From: JAKEFM01 sp035695825
Lineage (GTDB): Bacteria; Planctomycetota; UBA1135; JAKEFM01
DNA length: 64,000 nucleotides
Reading direction: 5' to 3'
NCBI GenBank assembly: GCA_035695825.1
Contig: DASRRH010000027.1
Location: forward strand, 62,001-126,000
The notes under the pieces are model-generated. The model had not been told where the DNA came from. It saw only the letters and a list, made by a program, of their open reading frames with translations, and ran no database searches. Position numbers and translations under genes: made by a program. Of the stretch, positions 25,472 through 34,510 are shown piece by piece. Every line of letters starts with the position of its first letter. The first letter of the stretch is position 1.

Positions 25472-25933
25472 TCACTTTGATGCAGATGCTTCGGCGGTCT
25501 GGAGATCGGGTCGGACGGCGATGACGAGCACCGTCGGGTTGTTGGACCGCCGCGGCCCTCTCTGAATGTCGCAGAGGAGGACGGCTCCGCCTTTCGAGAA
25601 CTCGAGATGCCGGGTTCCCTTCCCGATCGCCTCGGCGGTGGCGCTCCATCCGTGGAGCGGCAGTCGCTCGCGAAGATAAGCGGCGACGCGCGCGGGATCC
25701 GCAGAGCCGTGGTAGATGAGGCGGGCCTGACGGAACGCTCCGCACTGGTAGGAGTACGACTCGAGGGAGTCCGTGCGGAGGGTGAGGCCCTCCGGAACCG
25801 GGACGTCGTCGAATTGAGAGCGCGCGATGGAGACGTTCTCGAAGTCGGGGTCCGGAATCGGCTTTTTCGCGTCCTGGTAGAGCGACTGGCAGGCGGGGAG
25901 GAGAAGAAGTCCGGTGAGGAGCGCGCACTTCAT
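25472..25933 (-). CDS. small lipoprotein of unknown function
   Basis: A 153-residue predicted lipoprotein: MKCALLTGLLLLPACQS gives a lipobox LPAC with the acylated Cys at 15. The mature part (VPVPEGLTLRTDSLES, ADPARVAAYLRERLPLHGW, HLEFSKGGAVLLCDIQR) resembles small envelope lipoproteins in which a Y/W-rich alpha-beta domain follows a Pro-rich linker, but no family is claimed. It precedes the unknown membrane-protein gene. Confidence 0.82.
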   Translation of the reverse strand: MKCALLTGLLLLPACQSLYQDAKKPIPDPDFENVSIARSQFDDVPVPEGLTLRTDSLESYSYQCGAFRQARLIYHGSADPARVAAYLRERLPLHGWSATAEAIGKGTRHLEFSKGGAVLLCDIQRGPRRSNNPTVLVIAVRPDLQTAEASASK

Positions 25934-26042
25934 GGCAGGAGGTTTCGGGGTTCCGCCCCGACGTGGCGCGCGGATTTTAGAGACTTCCGGGGGAGGTCGA
26001 AAGGAGTCGGAACGGGAGGCGGTGGCCCTCTCGCGGGTCGCC

Positions 26043-26070
26043 TTGCCTCCGCGGATGGACCGAGTATCCT
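26043..26070 (+). promoter_or_regulatory. candidate promoter for the HNH gene
   Basis: TTGCCT and TATCCT are separated by 16 bases, with the -10 ending 34 bases before the ATG at 26105. Confidence 0.3.
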
Positions 26071-26104
26071 CGACTCTTCGGCCGCGGCCGCCGGGTTCGA
26101 GACC

Positions 26105-26716
26105 ATGTACGAGTTCGATGCAGCAGCGCTGCTCGACGAGCGCACGCTCGTCCTGAACCGTTCCTGGGCCGTCGTCAGCGTGACGACGGTGAGACGCGCC
26201 CTCGGGATGGTCTACCGCCGGGTCGCGCGCGTGATCGCGCCGGAGACGTACGAGACCCACGACTTCGACTCCTGGGCGGCTCTCTCCTCGGCGCGGGAGG
26301 GCCCCTTCGTAAGGACCGTGTCCCTCCGGGTCCGCGTGCCCGAGGCGGTCGTGCTCCAGAGCTACGACGGACTGCCGCAGACCCGGGTCCCCTTCTCCCG
26401 GAAGAACCTCTTTCGGCGAGACAACTTCACCTGCCAGTACTGCGGGCGAAGGAGATCGGCGGAGAACCTCTCGATCGACCACGTCGTGCCCCGGGCGCGG
26501 GGAGGGAGAAGTTCCTGGGAGAACTGCGTGCTCGCCTGCCTCGAGTGCAACCTCCGAAAGGGGGACGGCCCTCCCGAGGAGACCGGCCTGCGCCTGATCC
26601 GCCGGCCGACCCGCCCACGGTGGGCTTCGTACCTGAGCGTGGCCGTCGGGCGTCGCCGCGCCTCGTGGGACCGCTTCGTCTCGGAGCGGTACTGGAACGT
26701 CGAGCTCGAACCCTGA
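26105..26716 (+). CDS. HNH endonuclease domain protein
   Basis: A 203-residue protein with a beta-beta-alpha HNH nuclease in its C-terminal half: RDNFTCQYCGRRR with two zinc Cys, NLSIDHVVPRARGG with the catalytic His, and CVLACLECNLRKG with the second Cys pair. The N-terminal segment (VLNRSWAVVSVTTVRRALGMV) is typical of a widespread family of chromosomal HNH proteins not linked to mobile elements. The ATG start lies just after an upstream promoter-like sequence. The biological target is unknown. Confidence 0.9.
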   Translation: MYEFDAAALLDERTLVLNRSWAVVSVTTVRRALGMVYRRVARVIAPETYETHDFDSWAALSSAREGPFVRTVSLRVRVPEAVVLQSYDGLPQTRVPFSRKNLFRRDNFTCQYCGRRRSAENLSIDHVVPRARGGRSSWENCVLACLECNLRKGDGPPEETGLRLIRRPTRPRWASYLSVAVGRRRASWDRFVSERYWNVELEP

Positions 26717-26738
26717 CCATCCGGGGGGAGGAGGATCG

Positions 26739-28139
26739 ATGAGGATCGGGCGGCCGGGTCTCCTCGGGGGGGCGCTCCTCCTGGTGGGAGCGGCAGCGGG
26801 AGCGAGCCCCGAGCCGCGGGCAAGCCAGGGGAGTGCGACCAAACCCGCGCCGACGGGGGCGGAGCTTTCGGCGCTCAAGTCCGAGTTCCAGCGCCGCAGG
26901 GAGGCCCTCGCGAAGGGGGACGCCTCCTCGCACCTCGACCTCGCTCGGTGGTGTGCGGAGGTCGGGCTGAAGGTCGAGGAGAAGACGGTGCTGAAGCAGG
27001 TCCTCGTCCTCGACCCCGACCACGAGGAAGCCCGGCGCAGGCTCGGCTACGTTCGGAACGAAGCCGGGAAGTGGGTCCTCGAGGAGGAACTCCGGAAGCA
27101 GCGGGAGAAGGACGAGGAGCAGGAGAACCTCCGCAACGGGCTCGTCCGGTACAAGGGGGGATGGGTCGCGAAGGAGGACGTCCCGTTCCTCGAGAAGGGG
27201 ATGGTCCGCCGCGACGGCGCGTGGATGACGAAGGAGGAGATCGAGAGGCTCGAGAAGGGATGGAAACGCGTCGACGGGGAGTGGATCTCGCCGGAGGAGG
27301 CGCCGCAGCTCGAGAAGGGCTTGTTCAAGGTGGACGGGAAGTGGGTTTCGAAGCAGGAGGCGAACCGGATCCGGTCCGATTGGGAGAAGGCCTGGAGAAT
27401 GCGGGGCGAGCACGTCCTGGTCCGGACGAACGTCGATCGGGACGCGGCCGAGGGGCTGGTGAAGTGGGCGGAGGCCGCCTACGGGAGGGTCAAGGGCGTC
27501 CTCGGGAAGGACGCGAACCGTCTCCCCCTCCTCCTCTTCGGGTTGAAGACGCTCGACGAGTACAACCGGTTCGCGGGGCAGGTGGGGGACCATCACTCCT
27601 CCGTCTACGGAGCCTACTTCGCGGCCGCCGACGAGGAGCGGCCGGGCGTCTTCGTCGCCGGGGACAAGAACTGGTCCCCGTTCAACATCACCCACGCCGT
27701 GGGCCACGCCTACCTCGACCGGCTCGTGCGGACGGGGAAGGAGAAGGAGGAGGAAGAGGCGATCCCGGCCTGGCTGGAGGAAGGGCTGGCGGCCTACGTC
27801 GAGTGGTTTCACAAGGACGTTCCAAAGGATTCCCGGAGCTGGGTGATCGAGCAGAGGATCAACAAGGTCGGCGGACTCGACTCGCTCAAGCAGCTCTCGA
27901 AGTCGTTCGAGATCTCGAGGGACGACCCCGGCGGGTCGGTGAAGCGGATCGTCGAGGCGGGCCTCGTCGTCGGGTACTACGTCGAGACCCACGACGACAG
28001 GGACCGGAAGCTGTTCGCGGACGTCGTCAAGGCGATCGGGGCGGGCAACCCGAAGGAGATCGGGAAGGCGGCAGGCGCGCTCGTCCAGGACGGGGCAGGG
28101 CTCGAACGGAAAGTCCGGGCGTTCGCGGGTTTGAAATAA
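26739..28139 (+). CDS. secreted protein with W-rich repeats and degenerate peptidase-MA-like domain
   Basis: A 466-residue protein with a signal peptide (about 1-22, ending AAAGAS). Residues about 108-206 hold five copies of a roughly 20-residue unit built around G-x-W and an acidic turn (AGKWVLEEE, KGGWVAKED, DGAWMTKEE, DGEWISPEE, DGKWVSKQE), most ending LEKG. The C-terminal half resembles DUF1570/peptidase-MA proteins: WLEEGLAAYVEW is present, but the zinc motif reads HAVGH (about 318-322) instead of HExxH, so peptidase activity is doubtful. GGAGGAGG precedes the ATG. It follows the HNH gene and precedes another secreted protein. Confidence 0.82.
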   Translation: MRIGRPGLLGGALLLVGAAAGASPEPRASQGSATKPAPTGAELSALKSEFQRRREALAKGDASSHLDLARWCAEVGLKVEEKTVLKQVLVLDPDHEEARRRLGYVRNEAGKWVLEEELRKQREKDEEQENLRNGLVRYKGGWVAKEDVPFLEKGMVRRDGAWMTKEEIERLEKGWKRVDGEWISPEEAPQLEKGLFKVDGKWVSKQEANRIRSDWEKAWRMRGEHVLVRTNVDRDAAEGLVKWAEAAYGRVKGVLGKDANRLPLLLFGLKTLDEYNRFAGQVGDHHSSVYGAYFAAADEERPGVFVAGDKNWSPFNITHAVGHAYLDRLVRTGKEKEEEEAIPAWLEEGLAAYVEWFHKDVPKDSRSWVIEQRINKVGGLDSLKQLSKSFEISRDDPGGSVKRIVEAGLVVGYYVETHDDRDRKLFADVVKAIGAGNPKEIGKAAGALVQDGAGLERKVRAFAGLK

Positions 28140-28261
28140 GCCCCGTGGCGACGCGCATTCCACGGGCCCCCCGCGGGACCTCGACGACGGCGCCACTCGC
28201 GGGAGCGGATCGGAGGGTGCCCGTGGAGGGGGTCGAGGACGGTCGAGAAGAAGGAAAACCC

Positions 28262-30511
28262 ATGAGCGAAGGTCGAAGAGGGGCAACCCTTTCCCACGCG
28301 CGTCGGCTCGGGCCCCTCGCCGGGGCCCTCGCGCTTCTCTGCCTGGGCGCCCGTCCCCAGGGGGACGCGAGCGGAGAGGGCCTCGCGCGCTACCTCCCCG
28401 CGGATGCGGTGGCGGTCGTCTCGTTCCCGGATCTGACCGCGACCCTCCAGGACTGTCCGTCCCTCCCGTTCTGGAAGATCCACGGAGAGAAGGCGGTCGG
28501 CGACTTCCTCGCTCCGCCCTTCAAACAGCTGCGGGAGTGGATCGAGGCGGGCCGGAAGAAGGTCGCCGAGTCGAAGGGGGTCGACCCGGGGGTCCTGCTC
28601 GAGACCAAGTTCCGGGCGATCGAGATCGCGCTCGCGCGCCTGCGCTTTTCCGAGGGGGGAGGGGCGCCCGAGGTGGGCGTCGCGTTCCGGTTCGACGCCG
28701 GCGCAGATTTCCCGAAGGTGAGGGCCCTCTACGATCAGTGTCGGGAGAAGATCCCCCCCGGAGGGGCCGTCGTCCGGGAGGAGAAGGTCGGAGGAAGGAC
28801 CTTCACCGTCGTCCGGCCGACCCAGGCGCCCGGGGCGGCGGTCTTCTGGAGCGCGGAGGGCACGTCCGTGTACAGCGCCATGGGGACGCCGGGGAGCGGG
28901 TTCGCCGACGAGTTCTTCGACCGCGTCTCGGGCAAGACGGCCACCCCGTCGCTCGCCGCCGACCCCGAGTTCCGAGCCTGCACGGGGCGCGTCGGCAACG
29001 CGGGGAGCGAGTTCCGCCTCTTCCTCCGCGTGGCCCCCCTGTTCGACCTCGCGGTGAAGGGCCTCTCGATGGCGCCGGCCGACGCGTTGCCGTCCTTCCT
29101 GACTCCGCTCGGCGTGAAGGCGGCGCTCTCCGCCCTCGGCCTCGACGGACTGCGCGCCCTCGCCTTCGCCTCGACCGCCGAGGGGGACCACTCCGTGAAC
29201 GAGACCTTCGTCCTCGCGCCTTCGCCGCGGAAGGGGCTCCTCGCGCTCGGAGGGGATGCTCCCGTCGACCTCGCGCTTCTCGAACGGGTCCCCGCCGAGG
29301 CCTGCTCCTTCTCCGTCCAAGGGTTGCGCGTGGGCGAGCTCTGGGACACCCTCTTCCGCGCGCTCGGCGCGCTCTCGACGGAGTGGGAGAAGAAGGTCGC
29401 CGACGCGATCGCGCGCCTCGAGACCGCAAACGGGGTGAACATCCGGAAGGACCTCCTCGGCTCGATCGGCGAGCAGTGCGTGAGCTACTCGAAGCCGACG
29501 AAGGGCCTGGCGATCGGGATGGCGCCCGACGTGACGTTCCTCGTCCCCCTCCGCGATCCGGCGGCCTTCGAGAAGGCGGCGCGCGCCCTTTCCGACGCGC
29601 TCGTCGGCACGGGATCGGTCGCGCTGAAGGAGGCGGATCTCGAGGGGACGAAGATCCGCTCGTTCTCGATCAAGATGGGAGGAGGCGGGGGGGGATTCCC
29701 TGGTCTCGGGATGAACCCGTTCGCGTCCATCGCACCCGCCTACGCCGTGAAGGGAAACCTCCTCGTCGCGTCCCTCTCGCGCACGAGCCTTCAGCGCGCC
29801 CTCCGCCAGCTCGGCCAAGGGGGCGGGGAGGGAGGCGCCGCGAACGAGGGTTACCGCCGGTTCGCGGGGAAGATCCCCTCGGGGGTCGCAGGGATCTCCT
29901 ACGGCGATCCCCGCCCGACGGTCGGCATGCTTTACACGACGGTGACGTCCTTCCTCCCTCTCGCCGCCGCCGGCCACGACCTTCCCTTCGACTTGAACTC
30001 CCTCCCTCCGGCCGAGGCGATCACGAAACACCTCTTCGGAAAGGTCTCCTACTCGAAGGGGGACAAGGAGGGGATCTACTCCTGCTCCTTCTCTCCTTGG
30101 GGGGTCGACACCGTCCTCGGCTTGGGGGTCGTCGCGGCCGCGGGGGCGTCCTCGTTCGCGTCGTACAAGGCCGCCCATCCGAGGGGAGGGAAGGAGGAGG
30201 TCGTCCTTGCCCCCGGCGGGAAGGAGGACCCGGTCGAGCGGACGCGGCGCGAGCTCCGCGACCTCCAGTCGGGGCTCACGGTTTACAAGATGGATCACGA
30301 CGGCGTTCCGACGAGCCTCGCCGAGCTGCTCAAGTCCTCCGCCGAGTACCCGGACGGGCTGCTCGCCCCCCGCAAGGAGATCCCGAGGGACCCCTGGGGG
30401 AACGACTACGTGTACGAAGCTTCGGCCGACGGAAAGTCCTACAAGCTTCGGTCGAAGGGTCCGAACGGCCGGGACGAGGGGGGTTCGGGCGACGACGTCG
30501 TGGGGAAGTGA
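28262..30511 (+). CDS. large secreted protein with C-terminal GspG-like domain
   Basis: A 749-residue exported protein. A signal peptide (about 15-35; LAGALALLCLGARP) leads into a DUF3352-like region of about 580 residues (YLPADAVAVVSFPDL; KDLLGSIGEQCVSY; LGTGSVALKE-like segments). From about residue 665, after an acidic linker, the sequence (LRDLQSGLTVYKMDHDGVPT, DPWGNDYVYE, DEGGSGDDVV) matches the soluble part of type II secretion major pseudopilin GspG, including its calcium-loop end, without the pilin N-helix. This fusion suggests a cell-surface or pilin-like assembly role by inference. It lies in a plus-strand run with the preceding secreted protein. Confidence 0.8.
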   Translation: MSEGRRGATLSHARRLGPLAGALALLCLGARPQGDASGEGLARYLPADAVAVVSFPDLTATLQDCPSLPFWKIHGEKAVGDFLAPPFKQLREWIEAGRKKVAESKGVDPGVLLETKFRAIEIALARLRFSEGGGAPEVGVAFRFDAGADFPKVRALYDQCREKIPPGGAVVREEKVGGRTFTVVRPTQAPGAAVFWSAEGTSVYSAMGTPGSGFADEFFDRVSGKTATPSLAADPEFRACTGRVGNAGSEFRLFLRVAPLFDLAVKGLSMAPADALPSFLTPLGVKAALSALGLDGLRALAFASTAEGDHSVNETFVLAPSPRKGLLALGGDAPVDLALLERVPAEACSFSVQGLRVGELWDTLFRALGALSTEWEKKVADAIARLETANGVNIRKDLLGSIGEQCVSYSKPTKGLAIGMAPDVTFLVPLRDPAAFEKAARALSDALVGTGSVALKEADLEGTKIRSFSIKMGGGGGGFPGLGMNPFASIAPAYAVKGNLLVASLSRTSLQRALRQLGQGGGEGGAANEGYRRFAGKIPSGVAGISYGDPRPTVGMLYTTVTSFLPLAAAGHDLPFDLNSLPPAEAITKHLFGKVSYSKGDKEGIYSCSFSPWGVDTVLGLGVVAAAGASSFASYKAAHPRGGKEEVVLAPGGKEDPVERTRRELRDLQSGLTVYKMDHDGVPTSLAELLKSSAEYPDGLLAPRKEIPRDPWGNDYVYEASADGKSYKLRSKGPNGRDEGGSGDDVVGK

Positions 30512-30626
30512 CGCCCACTGCGGGTCCCGACGCGGTAGGAGCGAGTCTTCGGTCCTCCGTCGATCGGAGGAGGGGCCTAGAATCCCCGCGCGTCCGATCG
30601 TCCCCGGACGCGGGAACACGCGCGAC

Positions 30627-31298
30627 TTGAGAAGGACCCGGGGGCTCAAGGTCCGGCTCGCCGCGGCCGCCGGACCCCTCCTCGTCCGCGCCCTCGGCTG
30701 CACGCTGCGCGTTCGCATCGTGAATCCCGAGGTCGAGGAGCGGGCCCGCCGCGTCTGCGGCCGGGTCATCTACGCCTTCTGGCACGGAGGCCTTCTCCTC
30801 CCGGCCTACACGCACCGCGGCCGCGGGATCGGCGTCCTCGTCAGCCAACACGGCGACGGCGAGATCATCGCGCGCGTCGTCGAACGGCTGGGCTTCCGCC
30901 CGATCCGAGGCTCGACGACCCGGGGGGGGGTCGCCGGGCTGCTCGGCCTGATGGACCACGACCGGAAATGCGACCTCGCGATCACCCCCGACGGGCCGAG
31001 GGGTCCGCGGGGCGTCGTCCAGCCCGGGGTCGCGTTCCTCTCGCGGGAATTGGGGGCCCCGGTCCTCCCCTCGGGGATCGCGGCCCATCCCGCATGGCGT
31101 GCGCGCTCCTGGGACCGTTTCGCCGTCCCGCGCCCCTTCGCCCGCGTCGCCTACGCCTTCGAGGAAGCGGTCGAGGTCCCGCGCGAGGGGAGCGAGGAGG
31201 ACCTGCGCGACCGCGCCCGCCTGATCGAGCGGAGGATCCACCAGGCGCAGGCGATGGCGCAGGCGGCGCTCGGCCTCCCCCCCGAGGTCGGGGCGTGA
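30627..31298 (+). CDS. DUF374 lysophospholipid/lipid A acyltransferase-like protein
   Basis: A 223-residue protein of the DUF374 acyltransferase group. AFWHGGLLLPAY supplies the His motif, then QHGDGEIIARVVERLGF, GSTTRGGVAGLL and ITPDGPRGPRGVVQPG, as in family members proposed to acylate lipid A precursors. There is a single weak N-terminal hydrophobic segment. The start is TTG at 30627 (no ATG/GTG fits); TAGAAT, a -10-like hexamer, is at 30588-30593. Its stop overlaps the next gene as GTGA. Confidence 0.82.
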   Translation: MRRTRGLKVRLAAAAGPLLVRALGCTLRVRIVNPEVEERARRVCGRVIYAFWHGGLLLPAYTHRGRGIGVLVSQHGDGEIIARVVERLGFRPIRGSTTRGGVAGLLGLMDHDRKCDLAITPDGPRGPRGVVQPGVAFLSRELGAPVLPSGIAAHPAWRARSWDRFAVPRPFARVAYAFEEAVEVPREGSEEDLRDRARLIERRIHQAQAMAQAALGLPPEVGA

Positions 31299-32194
31299 GC
31301 GCCGGCGAGGTCCGGGTCGGCGTTGCCGGGTGGTCCTATCGGGACTGGGAAGGGGTCGTCTACCCCGAGGGAAAGCCCCGGGGTTTCGACCCGCTCCGTT
31401 ACCTCGCCGGCTACCTCGACTGCCTCGAGGTGAACAGCACCTTCTACCGGATCCCCCGTCCCGCGACGGCCGAGCGTTGGGCGCGCGCGGTGGAGGATCG
31501 GCCGCGGTTCCGGTTCACCGCGAAGGTCTGGGAGGGCTTCACCCACGGGAAGAAGGGGGAGGCCACGGAGGAGGACGTGCGGGCCTTCCGAGCGGCCGTC
31601 GAGCCGCTTCGCGCCGCGGGAAGGCTCGGGGCGATCGTCTTCCAGTTCCCCTGGCACTACGCCCGCTGCCCCGGGAACGAGGAGCGGATCGCGCGGCTCG
31701 CGCTGGCCTTCGAGAGCCTTCCGCGCGTCCTCGAGGTCCGGCACGCCTCCTGGGTGGAGCCCGAGGGGGTCGAGCGGATTTCCGCCCTCGGCTTCAGCCT
31801 CTGCAACATCGACCAGCCCCTGGCGCGAAGCTCGCTCCGACCCGCCGCGCGGGTGACGGGGCCGGTCGGATACGTCCGCCTCCACGGGCGCAACTACGGC
31901 GCGTGGTTCTCCCGGGAGGCGGGGCGCGACGAGAAGTACGACTACCTCTACACGGAGGAGGAAGAGGACGAGTGGGTCGGCCGGGCGAGAACGATCGCGG
32001 CCCGCGCGGAGGAGACCTACGTCGTCGCGAACAACCACTTCCGCGGGCAGGCGCCCGCGAACGCGCTCTCGATCCGCGCCAAGCTGGAGGGAGGTCGCGT
32101 TGCCGTCCCGCCCCCCCTCCTCCGCGCCTTCCCGCTCCTCGAGAAGGTCGCCGGTCCGGCCGAGGCTCCCGGGGAGCGCGGGCTCTTCGACTGA
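31295..32194 (+). CDS. DUF72 family protein
   Basis: A 299-residue TIM-barrel-like DUF72 protein of unknown enzymatic role. Signature segments are VGVAGWSYRDWEGVVYP, LEVNSTFYRIP, FRFTAKVWEGFTH, LGAIVFQFPWHY, EVRHASW and VRLHGRNYGAWFS. It starts at GTG 31295, overlapping the DUF374 stop by four bases, so the two are translationally coupled. Family members are often near tRNA or DNA repair genes, but no function is established. Confidence 0.88.
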   Translation: MSAGEVRVGVAGWSYRDWEGVVYPEGKPRGFDPLRYLAGYLDCLEVNSTFYRIPRPATAERWARAVEDRPRFRFTAKVWEGFTHGKKGEATEEDVRAFRAAVEPLRAAGRLGAIVFQFPWHYARCPGNEERIARLALAFESLPRVLEVRHASWVEPEGVERISALGFSLCNIDQPLARSSLRPAARVTGPVGYVRLHGRNYGAWFSREAGRDEKYDYLYTEEEEDEWVGRARTIAARAEETYVVANNHFRGQAPANALSIRAKLEGGRVAVPPPLLRAFPLLEKVAGPAEAPGERGLFD

Positions 32195-32207
32195 TCGGCG
32201 CGTCGCG

Positions 32208-32236
32208 TTGTCGGCGCCGGTCCCCTCGGCTACAAG
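32208..32236 (+). promoter_or_regulatory. candidate promoter for rnhC
   Basis: TTGTCG and TACAAG are separated by 17 bases. The -10 ends only seven bases before the GTG at 32244, so the mRNA would be leaderless. Confidence 0.4.
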
Positions 32237-32243
32237 GCGGCCC

Positions 32244-33122
32244 GTGGCGCAGGAGACGTTCGTCGGGAAGTTCGACCCCGCGCGGGCGCGCGACCTGGCG
32301 GACCGCCTGGCAGCGGAGGGGTTCGCGCCCCGGACGGTCCCGCACGCCCTGGTCGCAGCGACCCGGCCCGACCTCGTCGTCACGCTCTACGGGACCGGGA
32401 AGATCGTCGTCCAGGGCGCGGCGGCGCGCGCCTTCGGCGCTCGGCTCGCGGGGGCCGTTCCCCTGCCGGAAACGGGAGCGGCCCTCGGCCCCGAAGTGAT
32501 CGGCACGGACGAGTCGGGGAAGGGAGACTACTTCGGCCCCCTCGTCGCGGCCGCGGTCTACGCGAGCCCGCGACAGCGGGAGGAGATGGCGCGCGGAGAG
32601 GTCGACGACTCGAAGAAGCTGTCGGACGAGACGGTCGCGCGCCTCGCGGGGGCGATCGGGCGCACCCTCCCGAACGCCGTCGTCGCGCTCTTGCCCGAGG
32701 AGTACAACCGCCGCTACGAGGAGGCCGGGAACGTGAACCGGCTGCTCGCCTCGCTCCACGCGGAAGCGATCCTGCGCGTCGCGCGTCGCGTCCGCTGCCG
32801 CCGCGTGCTGACGGACGCCTTCGGGGATGCCTCCCTCGTCCGCGGCGCGCTCGGAGCGGCCGCGTCCCGCTTCGACCTCCATCAGAGGCCGCGCGCGGAG
32901 GAGGACCCGGCCGTCGCGGCCGCCTCGATCCTTGCGCGCGACGCCTTCGTGCGCGGGCTCGCCCGGCTCTCGGAGGAGTTCGCCATCGATCTCCCCAAGG
33001 GGGCGGGCGGGGAAGTCGACGCGGCGGCCCGCCGGTTCGTCGCGATTCACGGCCCCGACGCGCTGCGGCGGGTGGCGAAGGTGCATTTCAAGACGACCGG
33101 GAAGATCTCCCGGCTCTTCTGA
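32244..33122 (+). CDS. rnhC: ribonuclease HIII
   Basis: Endonuclease cutting RNA in RNA-DNA hybrids. The 292 residues have an N-terminal TBP-like substrate-binding domain (about 1-80; LVVTLYGTGKIVVQG), which separates HIII from HII. The catalytic core follows, with GTDESGKGDYFGPLV (near 87), DDSKKLSD, and LTDAFGD. GTG start at 32244. It lies just ahead of the beta-CASP nuclease gene, five bases apart. Confidence 0.92.
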   Translation: MAQETFVGKFDPARARDLADRLAAEGFAPRTVPHALVAATRPDLVVTLYGTGKIVVQGAAARAFGARLAGAVPLPETGAALGPEVIGTDESGKGDYFGPLVAAAVYASPRQREEMARGEVDDSKKLSDETVARLAGAIGRTLPNAVVALLPEEYNRRYEEAGNVNRLLASLHAEAILRVARRVRCRRVLTDAFGDASLVRGALGAAASRFDLHQRPRAEEDPAVAAASILARDAFVRGLARLSEEFAIDLPKGAGGEVDAAARRFVAIHGPDALRRVAKVHFKTTGKISRLF

Positions 33123-33127
33123 GCGCC

Positions 33128-34510
33128 GTGCGGCTCACCTTCTTCGGGGCGGCCCGTTCCGTGACGGGCTCAATGCACGCCCTCGAGGTCGGGGGGACGA
33201 CCGCGCTCCTCGAGTGCGGGCTCTTCCAGGGCCGTCGCGCCGAGGCCTTCGAGCGAAACCGCCGCTTCCCCTTCCCGCCGCGCGAGGTCGCCGCCGTCCT
33301 CCTCTCCCACGCGCACATCGACCACTCGGGGAACCTCCCCGGGCTCGTCCGGGCCGGGTTCCGCGGGGCGATCCACGCGACCGAGCCGACCGTCGACCTC
33401 GCCGAGGCGATGCTGCGCGACTCGGGCCACATCCAGGAGAGCGACGCCGCGTTCCTGCTCAAGACGCGCGGCGAGCGGATCGAGCCGCTCTACACGATCG
33501 AGGACGTCGAGCGAACGCTGCCGCGGTTCACGGGACGGAAGTACGAGTCGTGGTTCGACGTGGTCCCGGGCGTGCGCGCCCGGTTCCACGACGCGGGACA
33601 CATCCTCGGCTCGGCTTCCGTCGAGATCGAGGCGATCGAGAACGGGCACTCGCTCCGGATCGTCTTCACGGGGGACTTCGGGCGCCGCGGAGTGCCGATC
33701 CTGCGGGACCCCTCTCCCCTCCCCATCGGGGATGTCCTGATCACGGAGAGCACGTACGGCGACCGGCGCCACCCGCCGTTCCCCGACCTCGAGCGCGACC
33801 TCGCCGAGATCCTCCGCGGCTGCGATCGCGCCTGCGGGAAGATCGTGATCCCCGCCTTCAGCGTCGGTCGCACCCAGAACCTCCTCTACGTGCTCCACGA
33901 CCTCTACGAGAAGGGCCAGGTCCCCCGGATCCCGATCTTCGTCGACTCCCCCCTCTCGACCCGCGCGACGCGGATCGTCGCCGCTCACTCCGAGGTCTTC
34001 GACGTCGAGGCGCGGGCGGTCCTCGCCGAGGAGGGCTCCCCCTTCTTCTTCCGGGACGTCCGCTACCTCGAGACGAAGGAGGACTCCATGCGGCTCAACG
34101 ACGCCCGCGGGCCGATGGTGATCCTCTCCGCCTCGGGGATGTGCGAGTCGGGCCGGATCCTCCACCACCTCCGCCACGCGCTCCCCGACGCGGCGAACAC
34201 GCTCGTCCTCGTCGGCTTCCAGGCCGAGCACACGCTCGGGCGCCGGCTCTCGGAGGGGGCGCCCTTCGCGCGGATCCTGGGATCGGACGTCCCCGTCCAC
34301 GCCCGCGTCGTCCGGATGGACGGCTGGAGCGCCCACGCCGACCGCGACGAGCTCCTCGCGGCGCTCTCGCCGCTCGCGGCCGGGGCGCGGGCCGCGTTCG
34401 TCGTCCACGGGGAGGAGCCGGCGGCCCTCGCCCTGGCGCAGGGGCTGACCGAGGCCGGGTTCCGTCGGGTGGAGGTCCCCGAGCGCGGGGAGAGCTTTCC
34501 ACTCGGGTGA
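33128..34510 (+). CDS. metallo-beta-lactamase/beta-CASP RNase-like protein
   Basis: A 460-residue MBL-fold nuclease of the CPSF73-like bacterial type. Motifs: SHAHIDHSG (about 60-68), DAGHILGSAS, FTGDFG, then the beta-CASP part (VDSPLSTRAT, ASGMCESGRILHHL, GFQAEHTLGR) and RMDGWSAHADRDEL. Related proteins act as RNA endo/exonucleases. The start is GTG 33128; it follows rnhC by five bases, so the two nucleic-acid enzymes likely share an operon. Confidence 0.9.
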   Translation: MRLTFFGAARSVTGSMHALEVGGTTALLECGLFQGRRAEAFERNRRFPFPPREVAAVLLSHAHIDHSGNLPGLVRAGFRGAIHATEPTVDLAEAMLRDSGHIQESDAAFLLKTRGERIEPLYTIEDVERTLPRFTGRKYESWFDVVPGVRARFHDAGHILGSASVEIEAIENGHSLRIVFTGDFGRRGVPILRDPSPLPIGDVLITESTYGDRRHPPFPDLERDLAEILRGCDRACGKIVIPAFSVGRTQNLLYVLHDLYEKGQVPRIPIFVDSPLSTRATRIVAAHSEVFDVEARAVLAEEGSPFFFRDVRYLETKEDSMRLNDARGPMVILSASGMCESGRILHHLRHALPDAANTLVLVGFQAEHTLGRRLSEGAPFARILGSDVPVHARVVRMDGWSAHADRDELLAALSPLAAGARAAFVVHGEEPAALALAQGLTEAGFRRVEVPERGESFPLG

